This document shows, one piece after another, positions 11,982-24,772 of a stretch of DNA of 64,000 bases. Origin of the DNA: Massospora cicadina (taxonomy: Eukaryota; Entomophthoromycota; Entomophthoromycetes; Entomophthorales; Entomophthoraceae); assembly GCA_022478985.1 (NCBI GenBank), contig JAKSZP010005275.1, forward strand, positions 62,001 through 126,000. The letters are read 5' to 3'. The position numbers and the translations under genes were made by a program. The notes beneath the pieces are model-generated. The model worked only from the letters and a program-made list of their open reading frames with translations. It ran no database searches and was not told where the DNA came from. Each line of letters starts with the position of its first letter. The first letter of the stretch is position 1.

Positions 11982-14900
11982 CATGTGCCTGATTCCCCTA
12001 CCTCTATTTCTCTATTGCCATATGTTGAGAATACCCCTGGTGACATATCTGAAGAGGGTTATGAAGATGTTGAATACTATTTTTTAGAAATTACCCACTG
12101 AAGTTGAGGTTCTGATACAGTTCATGCTGGAGGAATAGACGATGCCACCATACCTAAGGAAACGTACCTCTGTCAAGTTTAAGTGTGTCTTGAGGTAATT
12201 GACATCACCATTGATGTTTATCAATTCTTGGCCGGTTTTATTTGACCTCTTCAGTGGGTCCATACCTTGAACTACATCTTGGAGAGATACCCTGATACAG
12301 ATCACAAACTGTTCTCTACATTGGCTTAAGGAGGTCCTGTCTCTGTCCCCTAACTTTAGTGGAACCCTGACCAAGGTGAAAGTTTTTTAATTAGAAAGTC
12401 TGAGTCATGGCCATCCTAGATACTGGCTCCCCATGAATGTTATCTCCTCTAAACTTATCAAAAAGATTAAGCTGGCGCCTGACTTGGAGTACACTCATGT
12501 TTTTGGAACCGCGGGTCCAAGCAGCACTTTTGTCATTGGGTCTTACTTTTCCTTCCCCATTCAAACTGGGAAGCTTATCATATTAGCCTCCGCAGTGACC
12601 TTGGACAACTATGCTTATGATAAGCTCATAGGTACCCAGTTCATGATCAGATATGTTGGAATTATCAACATGAAGCAAGGGTTCTTCTCTTTTCTTAATT
12701 ACAAAGTTCATTTAGTCTTATCCAATAAAGATCCTGATATGAATGAATATGTTTGCCTGGTTGAGTACCCATTTTCTGCTTTGCCTTTGCATTATACTAC
12801 CTCTGAGCAAATACAAAGTAATTGTCCAATGAATTGGATGACATGTAATGTATTCCTTTTTATGCTTCAGATGAGGTAGTATTTAAGCCTGGTGAGCAAC
12901 GAGTGGTTGGCACAAAGATCAAGCTCCAAATCCCACACCACTACTTGTTGCATATCTAAAGCATTAAGGGCGTTAGCCCTTGGAGCCTCATGTATTACCT
13001 GGTATACTAGACCCAGTCTACCAGAGACTTATTACTATTCTGATGGAGAACCTTACCCGCAATGACCTCATTTGTAAGAAAACACAAGGGGATTGGCAGA
13101 GGTTCATTAGTCCTCATGGAGGAATTGAATGAATTCACTTCATTGACTCTAAGCTGGATATGGGATTGCCCATGGACAACATTTTATGTAACTTACCAAA
13201 GGTTCATATCTCAGATGAGCTGACCCCAGATGAGCTTGAAAAAACCATACTTTATTGGAAGACTACAATGACATATTATCCAAGTTGGATACCAACTATG
13301 GGCATATGAAAGACTGGAGCCGCTCCATCAATTTGGGTAATGCATATCACATCCATTCCAAACCTTATAACAAGTCAAAGGTGGAAGAGCAGCAGTGAGG
13401 ACTGAACTTAATCAGTTACTAGAAGCGGGGTTACTAGCCTCTTCTCAAAGCCCTTGGTCTTCCCCCCTCTTGCTAATCAAAAAGAAAAATGGAGGTCATC
13501 AGGTAGTCATGGACTATCATAACCAAATGACCTCACAATAAAGGATTGCTATCATATCCCCCGCATTGAAGACGCTCTGGCCCAAATCTCCAGATCTAAC
13601 TTCTTTTCCGCCATGGACTTGGCTAGTAGCTATTAACAAATGTACTTCTCTCCACAAGATCAGGATAAATGCGCTCCTATTTGCAGTGAGGGTCCATTCA
13701 AACCCAACTGACCACTTCAATGGTTGTTCAGCACTCCCACAACTTTTCAGCAAGCCATGGATCACATCTTGCAGGCTTCAAGTTAAGATTCATCATTATA
13801 TACCTTGATGACATCTTGGTGTTCTCTTAGACCTTTAATGAACATCTTGCTCATCCAAAAGAAGTGTTTCAACGCTTATGTGAGTTTAACACCAAGTTAA
13901 AAATTTCCACTTGCACTTTTTTCCAGAATTAATTAGAATTCCCTGGCCATGCTATCTCTCAAGAGGAAACCAACTCATACAGGATAAGGTTGAAGTGATA
14001 TCAAAAATGGCACCACCTAAAAAACTATGAGATATTCAGGTATTTCTGAGAATGATGGGGTATTACCATCAATTCATCCCCAAGTTCGCCCAGCTCAGCG
14101 AGCCCTTTGTCCGCCTATTGACTAAGAACACTCCTTTTCATTGGTGTGCTGAACAAAAGGCAGCTTTTGAGACTCTGAAGCATTTGCTACAACAACGTCT
14201 TATTCTGTGGCACCAAAACTATGGTAAACTTTTCATCTTGTTTATCAATGTCTTGGGCTACGCCATTGGATTTCCTTGTCTCAAATGCATAAAAAGGGTG
14301 TAAATCATTCCATATCTTACTTTAGAAAGATTCTGATAAAAGCTGAATGAAACTATAGCATCGCTGAGAAGGAGTGCCTTGTTGTTTTTCTAGCTGTAAA
14401 ACACTACCACCATTTCCTGTATGGAACTACTTTCACTTTGATTACAGACCACGCTTCCTTAAATAGTTACAAAATATGAAGTATCATACTTGCCGTTTAG
14501 CGCATTGGGCTCTAAAGCTACAGTACTATGACATGAAGATTGAACACTGCGCTGTAACCTGGCATATGAAGGTTAATGGGTTAACTCAGTTGCCGTTCTT
14601 GCATTTGGACAACTGTGAAGTGGTGGTTGTATGACCTCTCAATGACCCCAATGACTGGGAAGATTTTAATGAGCCAGATTAGAAAATGTTAACCTGACAC
14701 TCCTGCAACACCAAAATGGAGATCGGGATGTTGTATAAACAGGTGGGGGCCAAGTGATTTCCCTATCTTCGCCCTTCAGAACCTGTACCTGCTGTCCTGG
14801 AGACTCACTCTACCCTAGGTCATGGGGATTTAAAGAAGATCTATAAGTTGATTAGATTTTCTGTACCATTGGGAAGGAATCATGGAAACCATTATTGAAG

Positions 14901-15857
14901 TCTTGTATGCTTTCCTACCGTGTAAAAAGCAATCCAGTTTCAAGACTAAATACCAATATCAACTGACTACCCCTCAACTACCATGCCAGACTATCATCCT
15001 AAATGTGGTAGACCCCCTCCCTCAGACTACTGGTGGGAACAGATATATCCTGGTAGGCATTGTCCACTTTACTAAGTGGATTGAAGCTGTGGCTCTCCCA
15101 GTCTAAACGGCTAAAGCCACTGCAACTTTCTTACATAAAGATACTTTCTTTCGCCATGGATGTCCCCAGGTGCTACTCTGCGACAATGGGAAAAACTTCA
15201 CCTCCAGGGTGGTTAAGCTCCTGGCTACCTTTATGGGCACCCAAAATCTATTCTTGGCCCCTTATATCCTTCTACTAATGGAACTGTGGAGAGAGCTAAT
15301 GGAACCTTGGTCTCTATCCTATAAAAGATATCTACTTCAGACCCGTTACAATAGGATCAATTCCTGCCTAGTACTCTTATAGCCTACCAGATTGGTTACC
15401 AGATCCTGAAAATATCCCCCTTCCATATCTTGTACGGTTGAGAACCAGGGATACCAGCCCTGTTAGTTAGGATGTCTTTTCTGTTAGGGTTGATATACCT
15501 TAAAATACCACGAGAAGATTGGCTCAGTGCATCATTCATCTCTAATTTGAGGCTATGACTAACTTAACTAAAACCATTACCAAAGAAATTAAGCTGTTAA
15601 TCATCTCTGGGACCCCTAAGATCCTCCAAGAGTCTGACATGGTCCTGTATTACCATAAACGCATCACTCCTAGAAGTGGCAAGCTTGGATTAATTTGGGA
15701 GGCCCCTTTCGTTATCACCTACAATATAGGCGATGATTATTACATAAAGTCCTTGGCTACAGGTATCATTATAAATTGGGTACATAGATACTTCTTACAC
15801 CCCTATTCTCATTCCAACATTCATAAAGGGGGTAATGTCAAACGTTTGCCATTATGA
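11982..15857 (+). pseudogene. pol: E1 pol pseudogene (protease, RT, RNase H, integrase)
   Basis: The protease catalytic loop AILDTGSP sits at about 12410-12432 with a TGA straight after it, and the rest of the domain runs 12433-12879. Reverse transcriptase, about 13370-13980, shows FSAMDLASSY and an intact YLDDILVFS box near 13797-13830, though stops and frameshifts surround it. RNase H follows; its first acidic motif is altered to LFINVLGYAIG at about 14240-14280. Integrase has HSTLGHG (zinc region, ~14808), VVDPLPQTTGG, LLCDNGKNFTS and NGTVERANGT, so all three core acidic residues remain. A GPY/F-like C-terminal domain (GKLGLIWEAPFVITY, IINWVHRYFLHPY) occupies about 15680-15810. No chromodomain. 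The frame ends beyond the polypurine tract. Confidence 0.82.
15825..15835 (+). other. E1 polypurine tract
   Basis: AAAGGGGGTAA immediately precedes TGTCAAACG, the start of the E1 3' LTR. Confidence 0.75.
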
Positions 15858-16030
15858 CTTCAGGAGAAAAATGTTTTAAGTGCAAATAGTCTGCTTTTTA
15901 ATAATACTATACTGCCTCTCTCTCAGCGGAATAATTACTTGGAGTAATAATTTTACTCCCCACCTTCAGTTTAGTAAGCCAGATCGAGCTTCCCTTGCCA
16001 CTTACAACCCTCAGCAGAATAGCCCACCTG
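15836..16030 (+). repeat. E1 3' LTR, left part
   Basis: Begins TGTCAAACGTTTGCC right after the polypurine tract. It is interrupted at the ACCTG duplicated by E2 and resumes at 30210. Confidence 0.75.
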
Positions 16031-17781
16031 CGCAAGTCTAAAGATTTAACTCTTGAGTTAGACCGGGAAAAGGTCTCTTATAAGAAGAAGGGACCTAATT
16101 CCCCTATGGAGCCCTTGGCTCAACTGGGGGACTTGAGGCATGTGGTTGATGAATGTTGGGTAACAGCATTGGCCTCAAAGGACCCCTCCACGGTATCCCC
16201 CTTGGCTGCTTCTTCACTTGTTGAAAGGATAAATGAGGTTTGTAGGGAGGTAATCCAGGCCAGATGTCACCAGCATCACCTCCACCCTCCACTGGCCTCT
16301 ATTCCACCATTCCTCACTTCCTTGATAAAGGAAGAAAAGCGACCTCAAAATCAGGAAATGGTTCCTGAGTCAGTAAAACTGGTCTGGAAAACGGAAGATG
16401 TAATTCTGGGTCCATGAATGCTAATCTGAGTCAATAATCTGTTCTCAAAAATAATAATAAAAATCTTTTAAGAATTTGTCAGATTTGACACTGGCGGAGT
16501 CCAATTCTGCCAACTTTTGATCCAATCAAATCCACCCAAGTTTAGATCAGTGATGATCCCTCTCTAACAGAAAAGGAAATTACTTTGCCAGAGCTTTTGC
16601 AACCTAGTGTGTAAGCTGGCTGACGACGCCCCAAGCCCAGGCTGAGTACTAATGAGTACGTCAGCTGCCCCTATCTTAGAACACAACCATAGCCCCCTTT
16701 TTCCCCATTTTTGCAAATGAGGCAACTGCCTCTGGAAGGGGCAGTTGTCAGTCCATTTTCACTCTTAAGTTTAAAGAAAATCTGATATTTACCCAAATCT
16801 ACTCTGTGGACTCCACCTCTTTTCAATATACTTTCATTTAACCCAGAAAAGTATGTAGCAATCTGAGTTTAGGGCCAATGGTCATTGAGTGGGGCCTCCA
16901 AGCCATCAATATGGCAGCCCACCAAATGTTAATTGTGATGATCAAAAAATTTTCTATGGGTGCACAATGCTAATCTTCCACTTCCAAAGAGTTCCCATAT
17001 TTGCCAAACTATTTTCAATAATCTTCTCCTCCTTTGGCACCTGGAGGAGAAGCTACAGTTCTTTTTTCCTCTTCACAAAATAATCAGAGAATTCAGACTA
17101 ATTTGCTCCACCAATCGGCTGGTGGTTCAGCACAATTCATGCAAAATGAAACCATTTCTTCAAATTGCAATTCCCCATTTGGGGTAAGGATGGCTGTCCT
17201 CACAACCACAAAGCGGTAACCAGGCACCAGACTAACTGTTCCATTTCACCAAGGGCCAATCTGGGCCAAGATTAGTTTGAAAATTGATCCATCATCCTGT
17301 CATCGTCCCTGACCCCTCAATCCATCGCAAAACCCCTCAATTGGTGCAAGGCAAAGCCCAAGGCCTCCCAACAGTCAAATTGATATAATCCATTTGATTC
17401 ACAAACCTGATCAGCATTTTCAAAAATATAAAAATATATGATTTTGAGAGTTTTTCATTATGATAAACCATAAATAGAAGTTTTGGTAAAAGATCCCAAA
17501 GATCACCAACTGCAAACCCAGGAGTATTGGTCATTCTCCTTGCCTCTCCTACCCTTGTGAGATGCCCCAGAAAGGCCTGTGGTTGCCCTCATTGCAGCCA
17601 TTTGGTTTGCTATGGGGCCTTTGGTATGTTCTTGAGTTCTTATTTCCCTCACCTGAATTATAGGGGATCATTCCTACAAGTGATCAGAACTGCTATGCCA
17701 TTGGCATTCTTGGCTTTCCACTGGGTTGTTACCACCCATATTGGAAGCCCAGTCTTACTTTAATTAGCAGGTTCCATGACA
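16031..17781 (+). repeat. E2 5' LTR
   Basis: Matches 28470-30204. An open stretch at about 16055-16417 encodes LAQLGDLRHVVDECWV, a protein-level relative of the tail encoded in the E3 LTR. It ends CCATGACA; a weak primer-site candidate, TGGACTAGCCAATAAC, follows at 17785. Confidence 0.85.
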
Positions 17782-17823
17782 TAATGGACTAGCCAATAAC
17801 CTCAGCACGTTTCCGCCCTCCTC

Positions 17824-18835
17824 ATGGGATCAGGAGAAGCAGTTGCTTACTTAATTACAATGAATTTGCATTCCCTATGTGACTTGGTTTTCTCTTGCTG
17901 GTCACTCATCTCCTTCTACAGGGCATGCAAACAACTTCTATTGATCCAAGATAGCGTCCATCCGGCACCAGGAAATCAGGCTGCACCTTCAGCAGGTGTA
18001 GTGACAATGGTGAATCCCCCAGTCCCATATCCTGAAGTAGCAGAACAGGTGCTAGATGCTCTGGCAGAGCAATGTACGCTTTGCAGTTTGGGTTCTCAAA
18101 CTCCTACATCCACTGATGCACAGAGAAGTGTGGTTCTCTTAAATTCCTTAATGGAGAGGCACGCCGCTGTGTCAGAGGATTATTATGGGCTGCAAACAAA
18201 ATGGGGAACCACACTCCCTTATTGAGTCTAGTATCTGATGCAGTACAAGCACCTGAATCTAGAGCATCTCCCCTCTACCGTCTCTTCACTCTCCACCAGA
18301 AGGTCCCTGACTTGCCTTTACTGGTAGAGGCCTTCACAGCATAGTACCTTCAGCTAAGATCTCTATAGATGTTGCAGTGGCAGCTTTCAAAGCAGCCTTG
18401 GACAACTCTGCAGCCAGCAATGCTGCATTAGATTCTCTTCCAATGTCCATGGAGGCTGCTTTTTCTTTAGTATATTCAGTGGGAGAAACCCCATTCTATG
18501 CAAGTATACATCAATGGCAGTAATGTCATCTCCTCCAACCTCAAACCCCAACCCAGATAGTTCATTCCAGTCTAAAACACCTGCTCCTACACCTTCAGGT
18601 AATAAGGGTCCAGGGAAGCGCAGCCTTGGGGTTGCAGTGGTATCTCCCTACCTGCAGGTTATTTTGAAGTTTAAAAACCATCATTGGAGAGTCCCTTCAC
18701 CTTCTCTGCATATGAGGAGTTGATTTTAACATTGAACCCAATAAATCCTACTCCAACACCCATCCAAATGGCCCAGGTGGAAGCCCATGTAGCACCTGAT
18801 CAGAAAACTGATTCTCATAACACTGAGCCTAGTCC
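17824..18835 (+). pseudogene. gag: E2 leader and gag remnant (5' part)
   Basis: An open frame at 17824-18225 contains an internal ATG at 18007 (MVNPPVPYPEVAEQVLDAL) that may be the gag start. A Ser/Pro-rich stretch follows at 18514-18723 (SNPNPDSSFQSKTPAPTPSG), separated by stops. No clear capsid motif or zinc knuckle is visible before E3 interrupts at 18836-18840. Assignment rests mainly on position between the LTR and protease. Confidence 0.5.
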
Positions 18836-18840
18836 TTCTC

Positions 18841-19680
18841 TGTCATGTGTAGATGACATCATAGTGAGGACCAACCCCAAAGATAAGGCTGGGCGCATGG
18901 AGGCCCAAAAGGTGAAGCTACAGGGCCTCCCTGACTTGAGGCATACCCTAGATCAACGCTGGGTAAGGGCAAAATATGCCCAGGTTGGTACTAGTGGAGT
19001 GCCAAAAGCCCAGTCCCTTACTAAGGCTCATGCATTAAAACGAATGGCCTACATAACGAACAAAGATGGTTTGGTTCAGTTTGTTGAGGAATGGGGTTTT
19101 GAAACCCATTCCATTTACAAAACAATGCATTCAGGTCAAATCCAACTTCAATTGGTAACTCAAGTGAAGTCAGTTTTGGTTTAATTAACAAGTTCAGATG
19201 GGAGCGTTGCCCTATTGGTGGGTCAGTGCTTGGGTCCACTGCAGCAAGCCCTGTTTTCCCCTGACGACACTTAAATGTGTTTTCCCTGACCAACATTCCT
19301 TGTTGGTTGAATTCCCAAAATAAAATTTCCCCCATTTTACCGTTTTTTGTGTTATTCCAAATGATCCTGTGCGCGGACCCCTTCAAGGAGGTCTCGCGCT
19401 CCATCAAACTTGCCATGTTGAACATAATACAATTTTTACCTCGTGCACCATTGGTTCGTCCAGGTCCCCTCCAACCTGAGTCAATTGCCCCTTCTCTCAA
19501 CATGCACCGCATCATTTTTAGCAGGTTATAATAGCATTTCTTTGCTTAAATTATTATTGCTCCAGCACCCTCTGCTGGGCAACAATTAATTTTATTCTAA
19601 CAGCTAGTTCCCTGGCATTGGGCTTGTGCACTGAGCACTGCCACGCTGGGAACTGGAGAGTTATAGACACTCTCCTAACA
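18841..19680 (+). repeat. E3 5' LTR
   Basis: Partner of 23936-24772. Its first ~350 bp is an open frame (LPDLRHTLDQRWVRAKYAQ...) open in both copies. An AATAAAATT signal lies near 19318. Confidence 0.9.
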
Positions 19681-20369
19681 TTAGCCGACCAACTGCTTTT
19701 TTTAAGTGCACAAACTTTTTCTGTGTGGAACTTTTCTGAAGTGGAAACAGTGGGCGCCAGCTGTGGTCCTTGGCTGTCATTAGGCCGCACCGCTGTTTCC
19801 TCTTTTGCCTAAAGGTTGGAGCAACTCGGCATTATTATAATTGCCTCCAACTGGAAAGTATCCACCCTTTGTGTTTGTACCTGGTGGATTCGGATGCTTC
19901 AATGTCCAAAAGTTGTGATTCCCTGACTTTCCACCAAATTAATCAATTTCCATTCTAATAAACGAGTTTCCCTTTGCCAATGCATTCAGATGATGCTGGC
20001 AGAATTGGCGCAGATGGGCCTGGGGGTGTTGGCCTTGGATAACATCAGGCGTTCCATTGCAAATAAAGGTAATAGTGTTGTTTGTGTCTGAAAACGCGTT
20101 TTATGACAATAATAATATCCAATCCTCTGAGCCGTTTCTTAGCTATTATGGCTTGGATGAGAACCCTATTCCAGTATATCAAATAACCCCTGAAAACCCC
20201 GTTTGACCCCTACCATGATCCGGGGCACTCAGGAGGCAGAGAAAGAGCTCCATATAAGATATGATAAAGTATATGCACCTGCAAAAGGCATGGTGGGGTA
20301 TGTGGCCTCAGTATTAAGAGTGTCCAACTATCCCTCCCCTTTTTTGATGCCAAAACATACTCTGATGGC
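19681..20369 (+). other. E3 leader with gag missing or unrecognisable
   Basis: Sequence after the LTR (TTAGCCGACCAACTGC) does not begin with the TGG typical of a tRNA primer site. The following ~690 bp has no capsid motif, coiled coil or CCHC knuckle; only a short acidic stretch just before protease (SYYGLDENPIPVYQI, near 20135-20190) looks coding. A chromovirus gag normally needs 1 kb or more, so an internal deletion is inferred. Confidence 0.5.
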
Positions 20370-23300
20370 TTGCTTGAGCCAGCGGAAGAAATTATTGGTG
20401 AGGTGTTGTCATTGTCTACCATAAATAAAAACCATTCCGGGTTTTTTCTAATGACTGCTATCCTCTCCTCCCCTTTAGGGAAACTTTGCACCATTATTTT
20501 GGTGGATACTGGCGCCTCTGGGAACTTTATGGATCAGTACCTAGCCGACTACCTTGGACTGAGTTACTTGCCAGGTGATATGGTTAGGGGAGGGGCGTCC
20601 CAAGGTATTCTCGCTTTGAAGATCATTGGGACAGTGGATTATCAGGTTGGCAAGTACTACTTGTCTGATCGCTTCAGTGTGGTCAAAAACCTCCTGTTCC
20701 CTATCATTTTGGGTGTGGAGTGGTGGCGAAAGTTTGACGTTAGAACCAACCTGAAGGAGAATACCTTGTCTCTCTCCATGAAGAATGGTCACACATTCAT
20801 CCTGCCTTTGTCAGAAGAAAACACCCCAGGAAAATTTCCCCACAGGCCCCACCGTCTCCCTTGTTGCCTTGCCTCAATGCAGAAGCCTTAGTGGAAATTC
20901 TTATACCTTCTTGCTTGGAGGGTTGGAATCCTCTTTGATGCAGCATCTGCCAACGCACTACATGAGCACTCCAAGTTTTATTGTGACGTCAAGCATATGG
21001 TGGATCTGGTGCGTATCTCCTCCACTATTTACCCATTGACTGTCCGGGAGGAAGAGGCGTTGGATGTGTGGGTGAAGGAAAGTTGGCCAAAGGTGCGATT
21101 TTTCAGTGTACCTCCCCTGTATGCTCCCCCTTACTCTTTGTGGAGAAGTCTGATGGTACTTTACGCCCCTGCGTAGACTATGGTAACTTCAATAACGTTA
21201 CTGTACCAGACCTCCATCCCATCCCTTTGGATTCACAGATTTCACGCTGTGTAGAAGGCGAAGGTCTTCTCTAAGCTGGATTGCCTCCATGCGTTCAATC
21301 AGATTCAGATTATAAAGGGACAAGAGTGGTTGACTGCATTCCGTACCAGAAGAGGGATTTTCCAGTTTTTGGGTCATTCCCCTTGGGCTTAAGAATGCCC
21401 CTGATATTTTTCAACGCCGCATTGATGCAGTGTTGGGGGACCTGTTAGGGTATGCGTGGTCGCCTACATGGATAATATTCTGGTGTTTTCCCCAGATCAG
21501 GAGTCCCATGCAGTCCATCTTCAGCAAGTGGTGGAGCGGTTAAAGGCAGCCAGCCTTGCGTTGAAAATAACCAAGTGTGAGTTCTTAAAGTCCCAGGTCA
21601 CGTTTCTGGGCGACGTCATGTTTGACCAGGGATACATGATAACTCCAGACAAGGAGAAGGCGATTTGTGAGTGGCCTACCCCCACCTCAGTCAAGGAATT
21701 AAGGAGCTTTTTGGGGACGTGTACGTTCCTCAATAAGTTCACTCCCAATCTGTCTGAGGTGGCGGCTCCCTTATACAAGGCTAGCGGTGCCAAGGTGCTT
21801 CAGTGGTCCCCCATTTTTGAGGATGCTTTCCAAGCAGTGAAGTTCACCCTGTTGTCCACGACTGTTCTTTGCCATGTTGACCCTTTCAAGGAGTTCATTG
21901 TGTCGACTGATGCCTCCAGCTTCGCCAAAGTGGCTGCCTTATTACAAGTAGGCAAAGATGGGATAGATCATCCGCTGGGATATTTTTCTAGGAAGATGTC
22001 TTTGCCAGAGTTGAATTACGCCGTTTATGATAAGGAGTTATTGGCTGTGGTAGAGGCGCTGACTTATTAGTGTCACCACTTGCTTGGCTCATCCCAACCT
22101 TTCTGGGTACATACAGATCACTGGGCCTTGCCATACTACCGCGCCCCTCATGTCCTAACCCCACGGCAGACCCATTGGCATGAGACCCTTGCCCAATTTG
22201 CATATTCTTACGATTCACCAAGGGCAAGGACAATGGTTTGATGGATGCTTTGAGCCGCAACCCTGCTTTAGCGCCTGATCCCAAGTAGGTAGAAGTTCAC
22301 AACACACAGGTGATAATTCCTCCACGTAAACTTCTGCCTCAACGAACCTCTCCCTCGGCAAAAGGGCCAGCGCTTGCACCTCTGGAAAACGCGGAGGAAT
22401 ATAGTATGTTCAAGAAGGTAGTCCTTTCCCAGCCACTAGCAGCTGAATATACTATGTTACTTGCTAAGTGCGAGTTAAAGCAAGAGGATCTCTCCAGGGG
22501 CTTCCACGTGAAGATGAGATGGTGTGGTTTCAGGGGCGCCTATGGGTTCCTGTTGGCCCAATTCGCCTGTAAATCATCCGGGACCATCATAATGGACTCA
22601 CCATTGGACATCCTGGGAAAGCAAAGATGTTGGAGTTAATATGCTGCACGTACAATTGGAAGGGCTTGCCTACTCAGGTGGGGCAGTATTGTAAGGAGTG
22701 TATAATCTGCAACCAAATGAAGACAAACCGTTAACCTTTAGCAGGGTTGTTGGTACCAGTCCAGAAAGCTGAAGGGCCCTGGACTTCCCTCTTAGTGGAT
22801 TTCATTTTGGAACTACCTGTCTCTGATGGCTATGATGCCATCATGGTGGTGGTGGACCATTTTACAAAGTTCGCCCACTTCATTCCTTGTAAAACTACAA
22901 TAACCGCGGCTGAGTGGCCAGGCTCTTCGTCACGCAGGTGTTTGCGCTTAATGGGGTTCCTCAAGAGATTATCAGTGACTGGGGACCCCAATTCGCCTCC
23001 ATCTTTTGGGAAGAGTTGTGTAAGACTCTTCAGATTCGCCCCTGCCATTCAACTGCCTATCACCATCAATAAGATGGGCAGACTGAACATGTGAACCAGT
23101 GCTTGGAGCAGTTCCTGCGGTGTTACACCACCGCGGATCATTCTGATTGGGTCTCTCACCTTCCAATGGCCCAATTCAGTTACAACAACACATCGCATTC
23201 CTCGTTCAGTTGTTCCCCTTTTTTCGCCAGCCATGGCTTTAACCCCGCCTTTAACATGGAGCTCAGCTGTGGGTCTAAGGTTGAAGTGGTGGTGGACTTT

Positions 23301-23873
23301 TCCAAGACAATCAAGAAGGTCTACCAGGAGGTTTCCACAAGCTTGGAGGCGGCAATGAGAGTGTATAAGGAGAACGCTGATGGGAAGCGCCAAGTGGGTC
23401 CTGCATACAATGAAGGGGATCTCGTGATGCTTGATGCTCATAAGATCCCTATCAAGCAGCCATGCAAGAAGCTGGGGCCAAAGAGGATTGGCCCCTACCA
23501 CGTTGTTAGAAAAGTGGGCCATGCCTCATACCAGCTAGATCTCCCCCCTTCCTTCCAGATCTTCTTTGTGTTTCACAAGAGCAAACTGACGTTGTTTGAG
23601 GGCCCCCCACCAGAGACTCCCGAGGCCTATCTTGTGGATGGGGCTCCAGAGTGGGAGGTGGAAGAGATAGTTGCCTCACACCGTGTTAAAAGAAGACAGG
23701 AGTACTTGGTATCATGGAAGGGCTTTGACGCTGTAGAGAACAGTTGGGTCCCTGCGTGTGACTGTGTGCATGCCCAAGATCTAATAAAAGCCTTTCACAA
23801 GCATTTTCTCCTAGGCTGCTGGATCCCAACACAAACTAACCGTTGCCATCATGAAGTTGGCCCCTGCCCATAA
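20370..23873 (+). pseudogene. pol: E3 pol (protease, RT, RNase H, integrase, chromodomain), lightly decayed
   Basis: Protease: IILVDTGASGNFMD near 20495-20535 and PIILGVEWW. Reverse transcriptase about 20900-21790 is shifted several times. Its active box reads YMDNILVFS near 21462, with Asn for the second catalytic Asp. RNase H: FIVSTDASSFAKVAALLQ (about 21893), YDKELLAVVEAL. Integrase zinc region: HNGLTIGHPG ... CKECIIC (about 22590-22715). Core: LLVDFILELP, ISDWGPQFAS, GQTEHVNQCLEQF, so D, D and E are all present, with one frameshift near 22905 and a stop just before DGQTEH. The 260-codon stretch 23091-23873 runs from core to chromodomain (EVEEIVASHRVKRRQEYLVS, WKGF, NSWVPA), which in chromoviruses reads histone marks to steer integration. 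Confidence 0.85.
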
Positions 23874-24258
23874 GAACTTTTCCCTTGCGCGAGCCCCTGG
23901 AGGGGGGGTTGAGCCCCATTGGGAGGAGAGGGTAATGTCATGTGTAGATGACATCATAGTGAGGACCAACCCCAAAGATAAGGCTGGGCACATGGAGGCC
24001 CAAAAGATGAAGTTACAGGGCCTCCCTGACTTGAGGCATACTCAAGATCAACGCTGGGTACGGGCAAAATATGCCCAGGTTGGTACTAGTGGGGTGCCAA
24101 AAGCCCAATCCCTTACTAATGCCCAGGCATTAAAACAAACATCCTACATAATGAACAAAGATGGTTTGGTTCAGTTTGTTGAGGAATGGGGTTTTGAAAC
24201 CCATTCTATTTACAAAACAATGCGTTCAGGTCAAATCCAAATTCAATCAATAACTTGA
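23851..24258 (+). pseudogene. E3 pol tail reading through the polypurine tract into the 3' LTR
   Basis: An open frame of about 135 codons starts inside the end of pol in the +1 frame, crosses the polypurine tract (encoding APGGGVEPHWEERVM) and continues about 107 codons into U3 (LPDLRHTQDQRWVRAKYAQV). The matching U3 part of the 5' LTR is also open. E2 has a similar junction (HVPGGGM) and a related U3 peptide. Whether it is translated as a pol extension needs a frameshift and is inference. Confidence 0.5.
23921..23935 (+). other. E3 polypurine tract
   Basis: GGGAGGAGAGGGTAA lies directly before the TGTCATG start of the 3' LTR. Confidence 0.85.
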
Positions 24259-24772
24259 GTGAAGTCAGTTTTGGCTTATTTAACAAATTTAAATGGGAGC
24301 GTTTCCCTATTGGTGGGTCAGTGCTTGGGTCCACTGCAGCAAACCCCGTTTTCCACTGACAATGCTTAAATGTGTTTTCCCCAACCAAAATTCCTTTTGG
24401 TCGACTTCTTAAATAAAATTCCCCCATTTTACCATTTTTTGTGTTATTCTGAATGATCCTGTGTGCGGACCCCTTCGAGGAGGTCTCATGCTCCATCAAA
24501 CTTGCCATGTTGAACACAGTATGATATCATCTTGTGCACCATTGGTTCATCCAAATCCCCTCCAACCTGGGTCGTTTGCCCCTTCTCTCAACGTGCACTA
24601 CATCATTTTTAGCGGGTTATTAATAGCATTTCTTTGCTTAAATTATTATTGCTCCAGCACCCTCTGCTGGACAATAATTAATTTTATTTTAACGGCTAGT
24701 TCCCTGGAGTTGGCCTGGTGCACCGCGCACTGCCACGCTGGGAACAGGAGAGTTATAGACAATCTCCTAACA
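23936..24772 (+). repeat. E3 3' LTR
   Basis: Copy of 18841-19680, ending CCTAACA and followed by the TTCTC duplication and E2 sequence. Confidence 0.9.

Larger units (their letters stand above)
18841..24772 (+). mobile_element. E3: chromovirus inside E2, least decayed element of the left pile
   Basis: LTRs at 18841-19680 (840 bp) and 23936-24772 (837 bp) both start TGTCATGTGTAGATGAC and end CCTAACA. TTCTC flanks both ends (18836-18840, 24773-24777) as a perfect duplication. The 4.26-kb inside carries protease, RT, RNase H, integrase and an intact-looking chromodomain, in long open stretches interrupted by a few stops and shifts. More CpG survives here than in E2 or E1, consistent with E3 being the newest insertion. 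Only about 690 bp precedes protease, and no gag core or zinc knuckle can be found there. Confidence 0.92.

Noticed and set aside
19021..19515. 164-codon minus-strand frame across the E3 5' LTR
   Set aside because: Antisense to the U3 frame and LTR; the matching frame in the other LTR copy is shorter and broken.
23049..23522. 157-codon minus-strand frame in E3
   Set aside because: Antisense shadow of the integrase core and C-terminus, which has clear homology on the plus strand.
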